Source: Oscillospiraceae bacterium (lineage in GTDB: Bacteria > Bacillota > Clostridia > Oscillospirales > Acutalibacteraceae). From it: DNA of 5,843 nucleotides. This document shows, piece after piece, positions 1-4,882 of the stretch. Where the stretch lies: assembly GCA_031262125.1 (NCBI GenBank), contig JAISII010000023.1:1-5843 (forward strand). The letters run 5' to 3'. Each line of letters starts with the position of its first letter. Position 1 is the first letter of the stretch. The position numbers and the translations under genes are program-made. The notes under the pieces are model-generated. The model saw only the letters and a list, made by a program, of their open reading frames with translations, ran no database searches and was not told the origin of the DNA.

Positions 1-300
1 GGTATTAAGGGCGGTATGGGCAAAGCCCAAAGCGAAGAGAAAAAGGCTGTTGAAGCAGGCTATTGGAACAACTTCCGCTTTGACCCACGCCTTGCAGATG
101 CAGGCAAAAACCCCTTCACTCTCGACAGCAAAGCACCTGTTGCATCTTACCGTGATTTTATTATGGGTGAAGTTCGCTACAATTCACTCAGCCGCCAAAA
201 CCCAGCAAGAGCAGAAGAGCTGTTTGAAAAAGGCGAAGGCTTTGCAAAAGAAAAATATGCACACCTAAAGCAGTTGTCAGAACTTCCTTATGAAGGCTGA
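1..300 (+). CDS. nifJ: Pyruvate:ferredoxin (flavodoxin) oxidoreductase, C-terminal fragment
   Basis: The frame is open from base 1 and ends at TGA 298-300, so only the last 99 residues are present and the real start lies upstream. The enzyme oxidatively decarboxylates pyruvate with CoA to acetyl-CoA and CO2, using thiamine pyrophosphate and Fe-S clusters and passing electrons to ferredoxin or flavodoxin in the cytoplasm. Recognition rests on the typical end of the single-chain enzyme: a GMGKAQSEEKKAVEAGYW stretch, then an F/YRFDPRL-like segment, GKNPFTLDSK, and DFIMGEVRYNSL, followed by an acidic helix ending KYAHLKQL. The catalytic and cluster-binding parts are outside the window. A hairpin at 369-390 may end its transcript. 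The family call is from recalled motifs, not a search, but the match is extensive. Confidence 0.93.
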   Translation, partial: GIKGGMGKAQSEEKKAVEAGYWNNFRFDPRLADAGKNPFTLDSKAPVASYRDFIMGEVRYNSLSRQNPARAEELFEKGEGFAKEKYAHLKQLSELPYEG

Positions 301-314
301 TAAAAAACATTATT

Positions 315-337
315 AAGGTTGAATATAATTCAAGCTT
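315..337. promoter_or_regulatory. Palindrome enclosing a TATAAT -10 box; candidate operator/promoter
   Basis: The arms AAGGTTGAAT (315-324) and ATTCAAGCTT (328-337) are inverted repeats matching at 9 of 10 positions around the 3-base spacer ATA. The inner TTGAAT-ATA-ATTCAA (319-333) is perfect. A consensus TATAAT lies inside it at 324-329. The bases 17 upstream (301-306) are a poor -35, so a promoter here would be weak or activator-dependent. It could drive the 421 gene, with a start near 336. A DNA-binding dimer on this site would cover the -10. The same arms could also fold as an RNA hairpin, but no T-run follows, so it is not a normal terminator. Confidence 0.4.
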
Positions 338-368
338 AATGGCAATCATCATATAAATAAGAAATATT

Positions 369-408
369 GGCAGGGCATAAAAACCCTGCCGTGTTTCTCT
401 TTATTTTT
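369..408 (+). terminator. Terminator-like hairpin after nifJ / leader of the 421 gene
   Basis: GGCAGGG (369-375) pairs perfectly with CCCTGCC (384-390) across an 8-base A-rich loop. A pyrimidine-rich tract ending in TTTATTTTT (400-408) follows. It sits 68 bp after the nifJ stop and directly before the ribosome binding site of the next gene (410-415). The T-run does not touch the stem, so termination may be partial. It may be the nifJ terminator, or an attenuator if the 421 gene is transcribed from the TATAAT at 324-329. Confidence 0.55.
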
Positions 409-420
409 AAGGAGAAAACT

Positions 421-918
421 ATGGCTGACAAACACTTAGAAAAGCTTGAAGAAAAAAAGGCAAAAAAAGAGAAAAAAGCAAAACGAGAGAACATTTTGGT
501 TTGGGTTGTTTTTGCGGGGATTATTCTTGCTCTTGCGGGGGCAGGGTTTTTAATATCCACCATAGGCAGTGCACCCGACAATAGTCATCTTTTAGGCACG
601 TGGAAACCTGTTGCGGCAACCGATATGGTTACAAACGAGGTTGTTAAGATTTCGGAAATTTATAAAGACAAAAATTCCGATTTTGAAGGAACGCTTACCT
701 TTATTAACGATACCGACTTTACGCTTATAATGGAAGAATCAGACATAGACAACCCCGAAGCCAGAGGCAAATACACTCCTATGCCGGAAGATGTTATAAA
801 TTTTGCATTTGAGGCAGGGGGCTATCTAAAGAGCGTTTATTTGCCAAAAGAAGGTGCCATAAATCCACGAGTAAGGCTAAATTATGAGGGCTATACTGTT
901 TTATTTGAGAGAGAATAG
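421..918 (+). CDS. Single-pass membrane protein with lipocalin-like extracytoplasmic domain, unknown function
   Basis: This 165-residue protein starts at ATG 421, preceded by AAGGAG at 410-415. An earlier in-frame start at 367 would run through the 369-390 hairpin and has no ribosome binding site, so I rejected it. Residues 1-23 are very rich in Lys and Glu and look like a cytoplasmic, helical or coiled tail. Residues about 24-49 (ILVWVVFAGIILALAGAGFL core) form one membrane helix, with the basic tail predicted inside. Residues about 55-165 are a small, mostly beta domain opening with LLGTW, then FEGTLTFINDTDFTLIME, GKYTPM and a closing YTVLFERE. That layout resembles the lipocalin-like small outer domains found in many Clostridia membrane proteins. 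No catalytic motif, lipobox or sorting signal is visible. The gene stands alone, ending before the terminator at 961-996. The reading frame is secure; the function is unknown. Confidence 0.8.
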   Translation: MADKHLEKLEEKKAKKEKKAKRENILVWVVFAGIILALAGAGFLISTIGSAPDNSHLLGTWKPVAATDMVTNEVVKISEIYKDKNSDFEGTLTFINDTDFTLIMEESDIDNPEARGKYTPMPEDVINFAFEAGGYLKSVYLPKEGAINPRVRLNYEGYTVLFERE

Positions 919-960
919 TAAAGCATAATTATCGAATATAAATATTTTTTTAAAAAATAA

Positions 961-996
961 AGCACTCGGAGGTTAGACTCCGGGTGCTGTTTTCTT
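961..996 (+). terminator. Intrinsic terminator, probably bidirectional
   Basis: AGCACTCGGAG (961-971) pairs with CTCCGGGTGCT (978-988) as an 11-bp stem with one G-T pair and a 6-base loop, followed by TTTT-C-TT. It lies 42 bp after the stop of the 421 gene. On the opposite strand the same stem is followed by a T-rich run (complement of 944-960), so it could also stop transcripts coming leftward from the malic enzyme gene. Confidence 0.8.
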
Positions 997-1031
997 CAAG
1001 AGGCAAGAGGCAAGAGACAAGAGGCAAGAAG
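997..1031. repeat. Tandem 7-bp repeat, five units of CAAGAGG
   Basis: Five head-to-tail 7-base units run without a gap: CAAGAGG, CAAGAGG, CAAGAGA, CAAGAGG, CAAGAAG. They fill the space between the terminator and the inverted-repeat element. The array is non-coding and short enough to arise or vary by replication slippage. No function is evident. Confidence 0.85.
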
Positions 1032-1044
1032 CGACTTGCGTCGC
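1031..1044. repeat. Small hairpin abutting the left end of element copy 1
   Basis: GCGAC (1031-1035) and GTCGC (1040-1044) are a perfect 5-bp inverted repeat with TTGC between. The last base is also the first base of the 12-bp terminal repeat of copy 1, so it may be part of the element rather than host flank. The right flank of copy 2 reads GACTTGC after its terminus (4794-4800), which partly matches GACTTGCG here (1033-1040). Confidence 0.5.
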
Positions 1045-1238
1045 AAACCACCCCGGCAGGGCTACGCCCTGCCACCCCTCCACGGAGGGGAAAATTAGCA
1101 CGTACAATAGACTAAAAGCAAACCGCACAGTTATCTTTTACATTGACAAAAACAATTACCAGCCCAAAGCTTCCACAGAGAGGAAAAATTCCCCTCCGCG
1201 GAGGGGTGGATTCGCTTTAGCGAAGACGGGGTGGTTTG
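1044..1238. mobile_element. MITE-like nested inverted-repeat element, copy 1
   Basis: This non-coding element of about 195 bp is bounded by the perfect 12-bp terminal inverted repeat CAAACCACCCCG (1044-1055) and CGGGGTGGTTTG (1227-1238). Inside are a left side hairpin GGCAGGGC-TAC-GCCCTGCC (1055-1073) and a right side hairpin TTCGC-TTTA-GCGAA (1211-1224). A 21-bp inner inverted repeat (1072-1092 against 1189-1209) pairs at 20 of 21 positions, and the core is 96 bp. Copy 2 (4542-4793) has the same plan, and bases 1085-1140 match 4647-4702 at about 46 of 56. No transposase or clear target duplication is seen, so if mobile it would depend on an enzyme encoded elsewhere. It could instead be a structured repeat of the REP kind. 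Confidence 0.75.
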
Positions 1239-1381
1239 TGTGCAAATTTTAATTTTCATTTAAATTTAAATAGAATTTTAATTTTTTTGGTCGGGGTGGT
1301 TTTATTTGAAACTATTTCTGCATTCTGCATTTTTATTTCTTATTTGCAATTTACCATTAAAAAAAGCCGACTGGGGAGAAA
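1239..1381. other. AT-rich spacer with an extra element end and a short tandem repeat
   Basis: No gene is supported here. The stretch up to 1288 is nearly all A/T. TCGGGGTGGTTT at 1291-1302 repeats the right terminus of the element (1227-1237), so this is a stray or second end. CTGCATT is repeated in tandem at 1318-1331. On the minus strand, downstream of the malic enzyme stop, there is a run of seven T (complement of 1359-1365), but no convincing stem sits directly before it. A proper terminator for that gene is not clear here. Confidence 0.5.
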
Positions 1382-2548
1382 CTATACAACCCCCGACTCT
1401 TGAGCCGCCGCTGCAACCGCTTTTGCTACGGCTGTTGCCACGTTTTTGTCAAGCGGGCTGGGCAAAATGCAGTCGGGCGATAGCTGTTCTGCTGGCAAAT
1501 AGTCGGCAATTGCCCTTGCTGCGGCAATTTTCATTGCATCGTTAATATCGGTAGCCCTAACAGACAACGCCCCTTTAAAAATACCGGGGAAAGCTAAAAC
1601 ATTGTTAATTTGGTTCGGGAAGTCGCTCCGCCCTGTGCCCACAATTGCAGCTCCTGCGGCTTTTGCAAGGTCGGGCATAATTTCGGGGATTGGGTTAGCC
1701 ATAGCAAAAATTATGGGGTCTTTTGCCATTGTTTGCACCATTTGCGGGGTAAGTGTGTTTGGAGCCGAAACGCCGATAAAAACATCCGCACCTTTAATAA
1801 CATCGGCAAGCGATCCCTTTTTCATTTGGCGGTTTGTCAGCTTTGCAAGCTCAACAAGCGAAGGGTTAAGACCCTCTTTGCCCTCATAAATTGCACCCTT
1901 ACTGTTGCAGGCTACTACATCTTTAAGCCCTAAAGAAATCAGCAGTTTTATAATAGCAACACCAGCCGCACCTGCACCGCTTGTAACAACCGAAATCTCG
2001 CTGAGTTTTTTGCCCGTGAGTTTAAGGGCATTTATCATTGCGGCGAGTGTAACAACGGCTGTGCCGTGTTGGTCATCGTGAAAAATCGGTATGCTGCAAC
2101 GCTCTTTAAGTTTTTGTTCAATCTCAAAACAACGGGGAGCCGAAATATCCTCAAGATTAATGCCACCAAAACTGTCGGAAATTAAAGCAACAGTGTCTAC
2201 AATTTCGTCAACATTTTTAGAATTAACACAAATAGGGAAGGCATCCACATCGGCAAAAGCCTTAAAAAGTGCACATTTACCCTCCATAACGGGCATACCG
2301 GCGGTGTGCCCAATGTCGCCCAAGCCCAAAACGGCTGTGCCGTCGGTTATTACGGCAACAAGGTTGCCACGGCGGGTCAGTTTAAAGCTTGCCGAGGGGT
2401 CCCGCTGAATTTCCAAACAGGGTTCGGCAACGCCCGGTGTATATGCAAGAGAAAGGTTGTCTTTAGTCTCTAACGTAACACGAGATACAACCTCGATTTT
2501 GCCGCCCCATTCATAATGTTTTTTAAGTGATTCCGATGCGTAATCCAT
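1382..2548 (-). CDS. Malic enzyme (malate dehydrogenase, oxaloacetate-decarboxylating)
   Basis: This 388-residue cytoplasmic enzyme oxidatively decarboxylates L-malate to pyruvate and CO2 with NAD(P)+ and a divalent metal. The length fits the short bacterial form. Visible motifs, in order: LAYTPGVAEPC with general-acid Tyr36; VITDGTAVLGLGDIG (67-80); EGKCALFK with catalytic Lys91; INLEDISAP with metal ligands Glu133 and Asp134; FHDDQHGTA (156-163) with Asp158/159; the dinucleotide loop GAGAAG (191-196); ANPIPEI (284-290); and VGTGRSDFPNQINN (303-316). ATG at 2548 was chosen because AAAGGAG (complement of 2559-2565) lies 10 bases ahead. An in-frame start at 2614 would add 22 unconserved-looking residues overlapping the leader. 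After the second Rossmann strand the sequence is ACNSKG, with Asn215 where an acidic residue is common, so NAD versus NADP preference is open. The gene diverges from the phosphoglucomutase gene. Confidence 0.95.
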   Translation of the reverse strand: MDYASESLKKHYEWGGKIEVVSRVTLETKDNLSLAYTPGVAEPCLEIQRDPSASFKLTRRGNLVAVITDGTAVLGLGDIGHTAGMPVMEGKCALFKAFADVDAFPICVNSKNVDEIVDTVALISDSFGGINLEDISAPRCFEIEQKLKERCSIPIFHDDQHGTAVVTLAAMINALKLTGKKLSEISVVTSGAGAAGVAIIKLLISLGLKDVVACNSKGAIYEGKEGLNPSLVELAKLTNRQMKKGSLADVIKGADVFIGVSAPNTLTPQMVQTMAKDPIIFAMANPIPEIMPDLAKAAGAAIVGTGRSDFPNQINNVLAFPGIFKGALSVRATDINDAMKIAAARAIADYLPAEQLSPDCILPSPLDKNVATAVAKAVAAAAQESGVV

Positions 2549-2558
2549 AATGTTAAAA

Positions 2559-2565
2559 CTCCTTT
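2559..2565 (-). promoter_or_regulatory. Ribosome binding site fixing the malic enzyme start
   Basis: On the minus strand AAAGGAG lies 10 bases before ATG 2548. It decides against the longer in-frame start at 2614, which has no such site. Confidence 0.8.
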
Positions 2566-2617
2566 GTGATAAATATCCTATTAATAAAAAGTGTAAAAAT
2601 ATTTTGTTTAACACCTA

Positions 2618-2634
2618 AATTTTATCATAAAATT
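2618..2634. promoter_or_regulatory. 17-bp perfect palindrome in the malic enzyme promoter region; candidate operator
   Basis: AATTTTATCATAAAATT is an 8-1-8 perfect palindrome. On the minus strand it contains TATGAT (complement of 2624-2629), a possible -10 about 75 bp before the malic enzyme start, but no good -35 is seen. It could be an operator over that promoter. It is all A/T except the centre, so a chance palindrome in this AT-rich gap is quite possible. Confidence 0.3.
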
Positions 2635-2705
2635 AAAAAAAAAGAAATAGTTTTTGTATATATTCTTAATTTTCTGCAAATTTCTTAATTTTAGGGTAAA
2701 AATCC

Positions 2706-2734
2706 TTGAAATATCAAAGCAATTGTGGTATATT
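2706..2734 (+). promoter_or_regulatory. Sigma-70/sigma-A type promoter of the phosphoglucomutase gene
   Basis: The -35 box TTGAAA (2706-2711) and -10 box TATATT (2729-2734) are spaced by the ideal 17 bp. TGG directly before the -10 supplies an extended TGn motif. The predicted start near 2741 gives a leader of about 68 bases. A TTGA-AATA-TCAA inverted repeat (2706-2717) overlaps the -35. Confidence 0.75.
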
Positions 2735-2796
2735 AGAATAAGTTTTGTTATAAGTGCCTGTTTGTGCAAAAGCATAATTTTAACGGCAGCTTATAC

Positions 2797-2802
2797 GGAG
2801 GT
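2797..2802 (+). promoter_or_regulatory. Ribosome binding site fixing the phosphoglucomutase start
   Basis: GGAGGT lies 6 bases before ATG 2809. It favours this ATG over the in-frame GTG at 2764, which has no comparable site. Confidence 0.85.
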
Positions 2803-2808
2803 ATTTTT

Positions 2809-4527
2809 ATGATAAGTGATTATGAAGCATGGCTTAAAAATGCGGTTGAAGATGATGACCTTGTGAATGAACTTGAGTCGATAAAGGGCAATGACGCCCA
2901 AATTAACGACCGCTTTTATACGTCGCTAAAATTCGGTACTGCGGGCTTGCGTGGCAAAATTGGTGCAGGCACAAACCGTATGAATATTTATGTGGTGCGG
3001 CATGCAACGCAAGGCTTGGCAAACTACATATTAAAAAACAACCAAAGCGGCGGCGTTGCAATTGCTTACGACAGCCGAATTAAAGCCGATCTGTTTGCAA
3101 AAGAATGTGCACGTGTGCTTGCTGCAAACGGCATTAAAGTTTTTTTGGTTAAAGAGCTGCAGCCCACACCGGTGCTTAGCTTTTTGGTTAGGCATTTTGG
3201 TTGTTCTGCGGGCATAATGGTAACAGCCAGCCATAACCCTGCAAGCGATAACGGTTACAAAGTGTACGGCGACGACGGCTGCCAGATGACAGATGCTGCC
3301 GCAGATGCCGTGTATAGCGAAATTAAAGAGATAGACACTTTTACAGGGGTAAAGCTTGCCGATTTTGAGGCTGCCGTGAACAGCGGTTTGATAGAGTATG
3401 TTGATGACTCGGTTTATGATTTATATCTTGAGCAAGTTAAAAAGCAACAAATAGACAACAGCGTGCTTGCAAAAAGTGATATTAAAATTGCGTTCACTCC
3501 CCTTAACGGCACGGGCAACAAGCTGGTGCGTAAGGTTTTGGCACAGCTGGGTGCAAAAAATGTTTTTGTTGTAGAGCAGCAAGAGCAGCCGGACGGCAAT
3601 TTTACCACTTGCAGCTACCCCAACCCCGAAAAAGCCGAAGCATTAAAGCTGGGTTTGGAGCTTGCACAACAAAAGGATGCCGACATATTAATGGCAACTG
3701 ACCCCGATGCCGACCGTGTTGGCGTTGCCGTAAAAGACGGTGACGGTTACCGCCGGCTTACGGGCAACGAAGTTGGAATTTTGCTCGTGGATTATATATT
3801 GAGCGGACGAAAAAAAGCAGGCACCATGCCAAAAGATGCCGAAGTGGTAAAAACAATTGTTAGCAGCATTTTGGTTGATAGAATTTGTGCTGAGTATGGT
3901 GTTGCGGTTAAAAACGTACTTACAGGCTTTAAATATATTGGTGATGAAATTAAAAAGCTGGAACAAGCAGGCAAAGCCGGCAGTTTTGTGTTTGGCTTTG
4001 AAGAAAGCTGCGGTTACCTTGCAGGCTCTTATGTGCGTGATAAAGATGCGGTTTTTGCCTGTATGATGATTGCCGAAATGGCGGCAGCATATAAAATGTG
4101 TGGCGATTCGGTTGCAGCGGTTTTAGATTCGCTTTATGAAAAATATGGTTTTTATAAAAACACAACACTGACCTTCTCGTTCCCCGGGGTAGAGGGAACG
4201 CAAAAAATGGCAGATATTATGGATGGGTTTAGGAACAACCCTCTTGATAATTTGTCGGGCTATGACGTTGTTAAAATTTCTGATTATGAAGTTCAGGTAT
4301 CTAAAGACATTGCTACAGGCAAAACAGAGCAAATAACATTGCCGAAATCTAACGTAATTGCTTTCGGGTTGGAGGGCAACAACGCCGTAATAATCCGCCC
4401 AAGCGGCACAGAGCCTAAAATTAAGCTTTATATTACCGCCGTAGGCAAAACTTTGCAGGGTGCAAATGCAGTTACCGTAAATTTTGTGCACGAAATGGTA
4501 GGATTGTTTGGAAGAAAGCAGGATTAG
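2809..4527 (+). CDS. pgcA: Alpha-phosphoglucomutase / phospho-sugar mutase, PgcA type
   Basis: This 572-residue cytoplasmic enzyme of the alpha-D-phosphohexomutase superfamily interconverts glucose-6-phosphate and glucose-1-phosphate (possibly mannose phosphates too) through a phosphoserine and a bound glucose-1,6-bisphosphate. All four active-site loops are present and intact: TASHNP (139-144) with phospho-acceptor Ser141; the metal loop DPDADR (298-303); the sugar-specificity loop GFEESCG (396-402); and the C-terminal phosphate loop RPSGTEPK (530-537). The N-terminal LKFGTAGLRGKIG (40-52) is typical of the long Firmicutes form. Length matches the roughly 570-580 residues of Bacillus PgcA, which is why I use that symbol; a phosphomannomutase role cannot be excluded. 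The product feeds UDP-glucose, glycogen or glycolipid synthesis. It has its own promoter at 2706-2734, is divergent from malic enzyme, and is followed 14 bp later by element copy 2. Confidence 0.95.
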   Translation: MISDYEAWLKNAVEDDDLVNELESIKGNDAQINDRFYTSLKFGTAGLRGKIGAGTNRMNIYVVRHATQGLANYILKNNQSGGVAIAYDSRIKADLFAKECARVLAANGIKVFLVKELQPTPVLSFLVRHFGCSAGIMVTASHNPASDNGYKVYGDDGCQMTDAAADAVYSEIKEIDTFTGVKLADFEAAVNSGLIEYVDDSVYDLYLEQVKKQQIDNSVLAKSDIKIAFTPLNGTGNKLVRKVLAQLGAKNVFVVEQQEQPDGNFTTCSYPNPEKAEALKLGLELAQQKDADILMATDPDADRVGVAVKDGDGYRRLTGNEVGILLVDYILSGRKKAGTMPKDAEVVKTIVSSILVDRICAEYGVAVKNVLTGFKYIGDEIKKLEQAGKAGSFVFGFEESCGYLAGSYVRDKDAVFACMMIAEMAAAYKMCGDSVAAVLDSLYEKYGFYKNTTLTFSFPGVEGTQKMADIMDGFRNNPLDNLSGYDVVKISDYEVQVSKDIATGKTEQITLPKSNVIAFGLEGNNAVIIRPSGTEPKIKLYITAVGKTLQGANAVTVNFVHEMVGLFGRKQD

Positions 4528-4541
4528 GAAATAATTGTGCA

Positions 4542-4793
4542 AAACCACCCCGTCTGCTCAGCACAATCTAAAAATATTTTAATTTTTTTAGAATTTTGTT
4601 AAAAAATAAATTTATTTTTTACTAAGGGAGCAGCCACCCCTCCCCAGAGGGGAAAATTAGCACAAACAATAGACTGATAGCGAACCGATTAGTTAAATTT
4701 TATAAAACTATCCCTTAATCCAAAAGTCTCGGAGCGGGTAAATATTCCCCTCCGGGGAGGGGTGGCAATGCGGAAGCATTGACGGGGTGGTTT
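4542..4793. mobile_element. MITE-like nested inverted-repeat element, copy 2
   Basis: This non-coding element of about 252 bp is bounded by a perfect 13-bp terminal inverted repeat, AAACCACCCCGTC (4542-4554) and GACGGGGTGGTTT (4781-4793). It carries the same inner 21-bp inverted repeat as copy 1 (4634-4654 against 4745-4765, 20 of 21 pairing) and the same right-side module order. Its right side hairpin is CAATGC-GGAA-GCATTG (4766-4781). It is longer than copy 1 because a roughly 60-bp AT-rich stretch lies between the left terminus and the inner repeat. It fills most of the gap between the phosphoglucomutase and regulator genes. No transposase or clear target duplication is visible. Confidence 0.75.
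4600..4621. repeat. 22-bp perfect AT palindrome inside element copy 2
   Basis: TAAAAAATAAA and its exact complement TTTATTTTTTA adjoin with no spacer. It lies in the AT-rich stretch found only in copy 2, about 73 bp after the phosphoglucomutase stop. Its T-rich right half could give weak transcription termination, but pure A/T stems are unstable. Confidence 0.5.
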
Positions 4794-4882
4794 GACTTGC
4801 AGCTTAGCCGCTACGAGATGTGGTGGTTTGTAAGAAAGCTTTACTTTCAGATGAGAAAAACTAAAGAACGGAGAACTTGCGT
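4794..4882. other. Spacer between element copy 2 and the regulator gene
   Basis: These 89 bases hold no gene and no convincing promoter. GGTGGTTTG at 4822-4830 repeats the outer bases of the element's right terminus, and GAAAG/CTTTC (4834-4838, 4844-4848) is a minor inverted repeat. GGAG at 4870-4873 is the ribosome binding site of the next gene, 9 bases before its ATG. The promoter for the regulator operon may therefore lie inside the element. Confidence 0.45.

Noticed and set aside
367..420. Longer start for the membrane protein at 367
   Set aside because: It would translate through the hairpin at 369-390 and lacks a ribosome binding site; ATG 421 has AAGGAG at 410-415.
452..477. Three A-runs (7, 7 and 6 bases) at the start of the membrane protein as a programmed slippage site
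   Set aside because: They encode a Lys/Glu-rich tail in a low-GC genome; the frame continues cleanly and no useful alternative frame follows.
1345..1381. Terminator just downstream of malic enzyme on the minus strand
   Set aside because: A seven-T run is present, but the only nearby stem is about four G-C pairs with a long loop and does not abut the T-run.
1306..1545. Open frame on the plus strand after the spacer
   Set aside because: It overlaps the end of the malic enzyme gene antisense, has no ribosome binding site and gives a composition typical of a shadow frame.
1602..2408. Several plus-strand open frames opposite malic enzyme
   Set aside because: They are antisense to strongly recognised malic enzyme motifs and match no family I know.
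2549..2614. 22-residue N-terminal extension of malic enzyme
   Set aside because: The added residues come from AT-rich leader sequence, and the strong AAAGGAG favours ATG 2548.
2764..2808. GTG start 15 codons upstream of the phosphoglucomutase ATG
   Set aside because: No ribosome binding site precedes it, and it would place GGAGGT inside the coding region.
4535..4544. TTGTGCAAAA both here and at 2762-2771, flanking the mutase gene
   Set aside because: A single shared 10-mer in AT-rich DNA is weak, and it shows no relation to a target duplication around copy 2.
3031..4548. Minus-strand and alternative plus-strand frames within the phosphoglucomutase gene
   Set aside because: They are shadows of an intact 572-residue enzyme with all four active-site loops in one frame.
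1044..4793. CRISPR array or paired attachment sites
   Set aside because: There are only two long, structured copies 3.5 kb apart with ordinary genes between, and no regular spacers or integrase.
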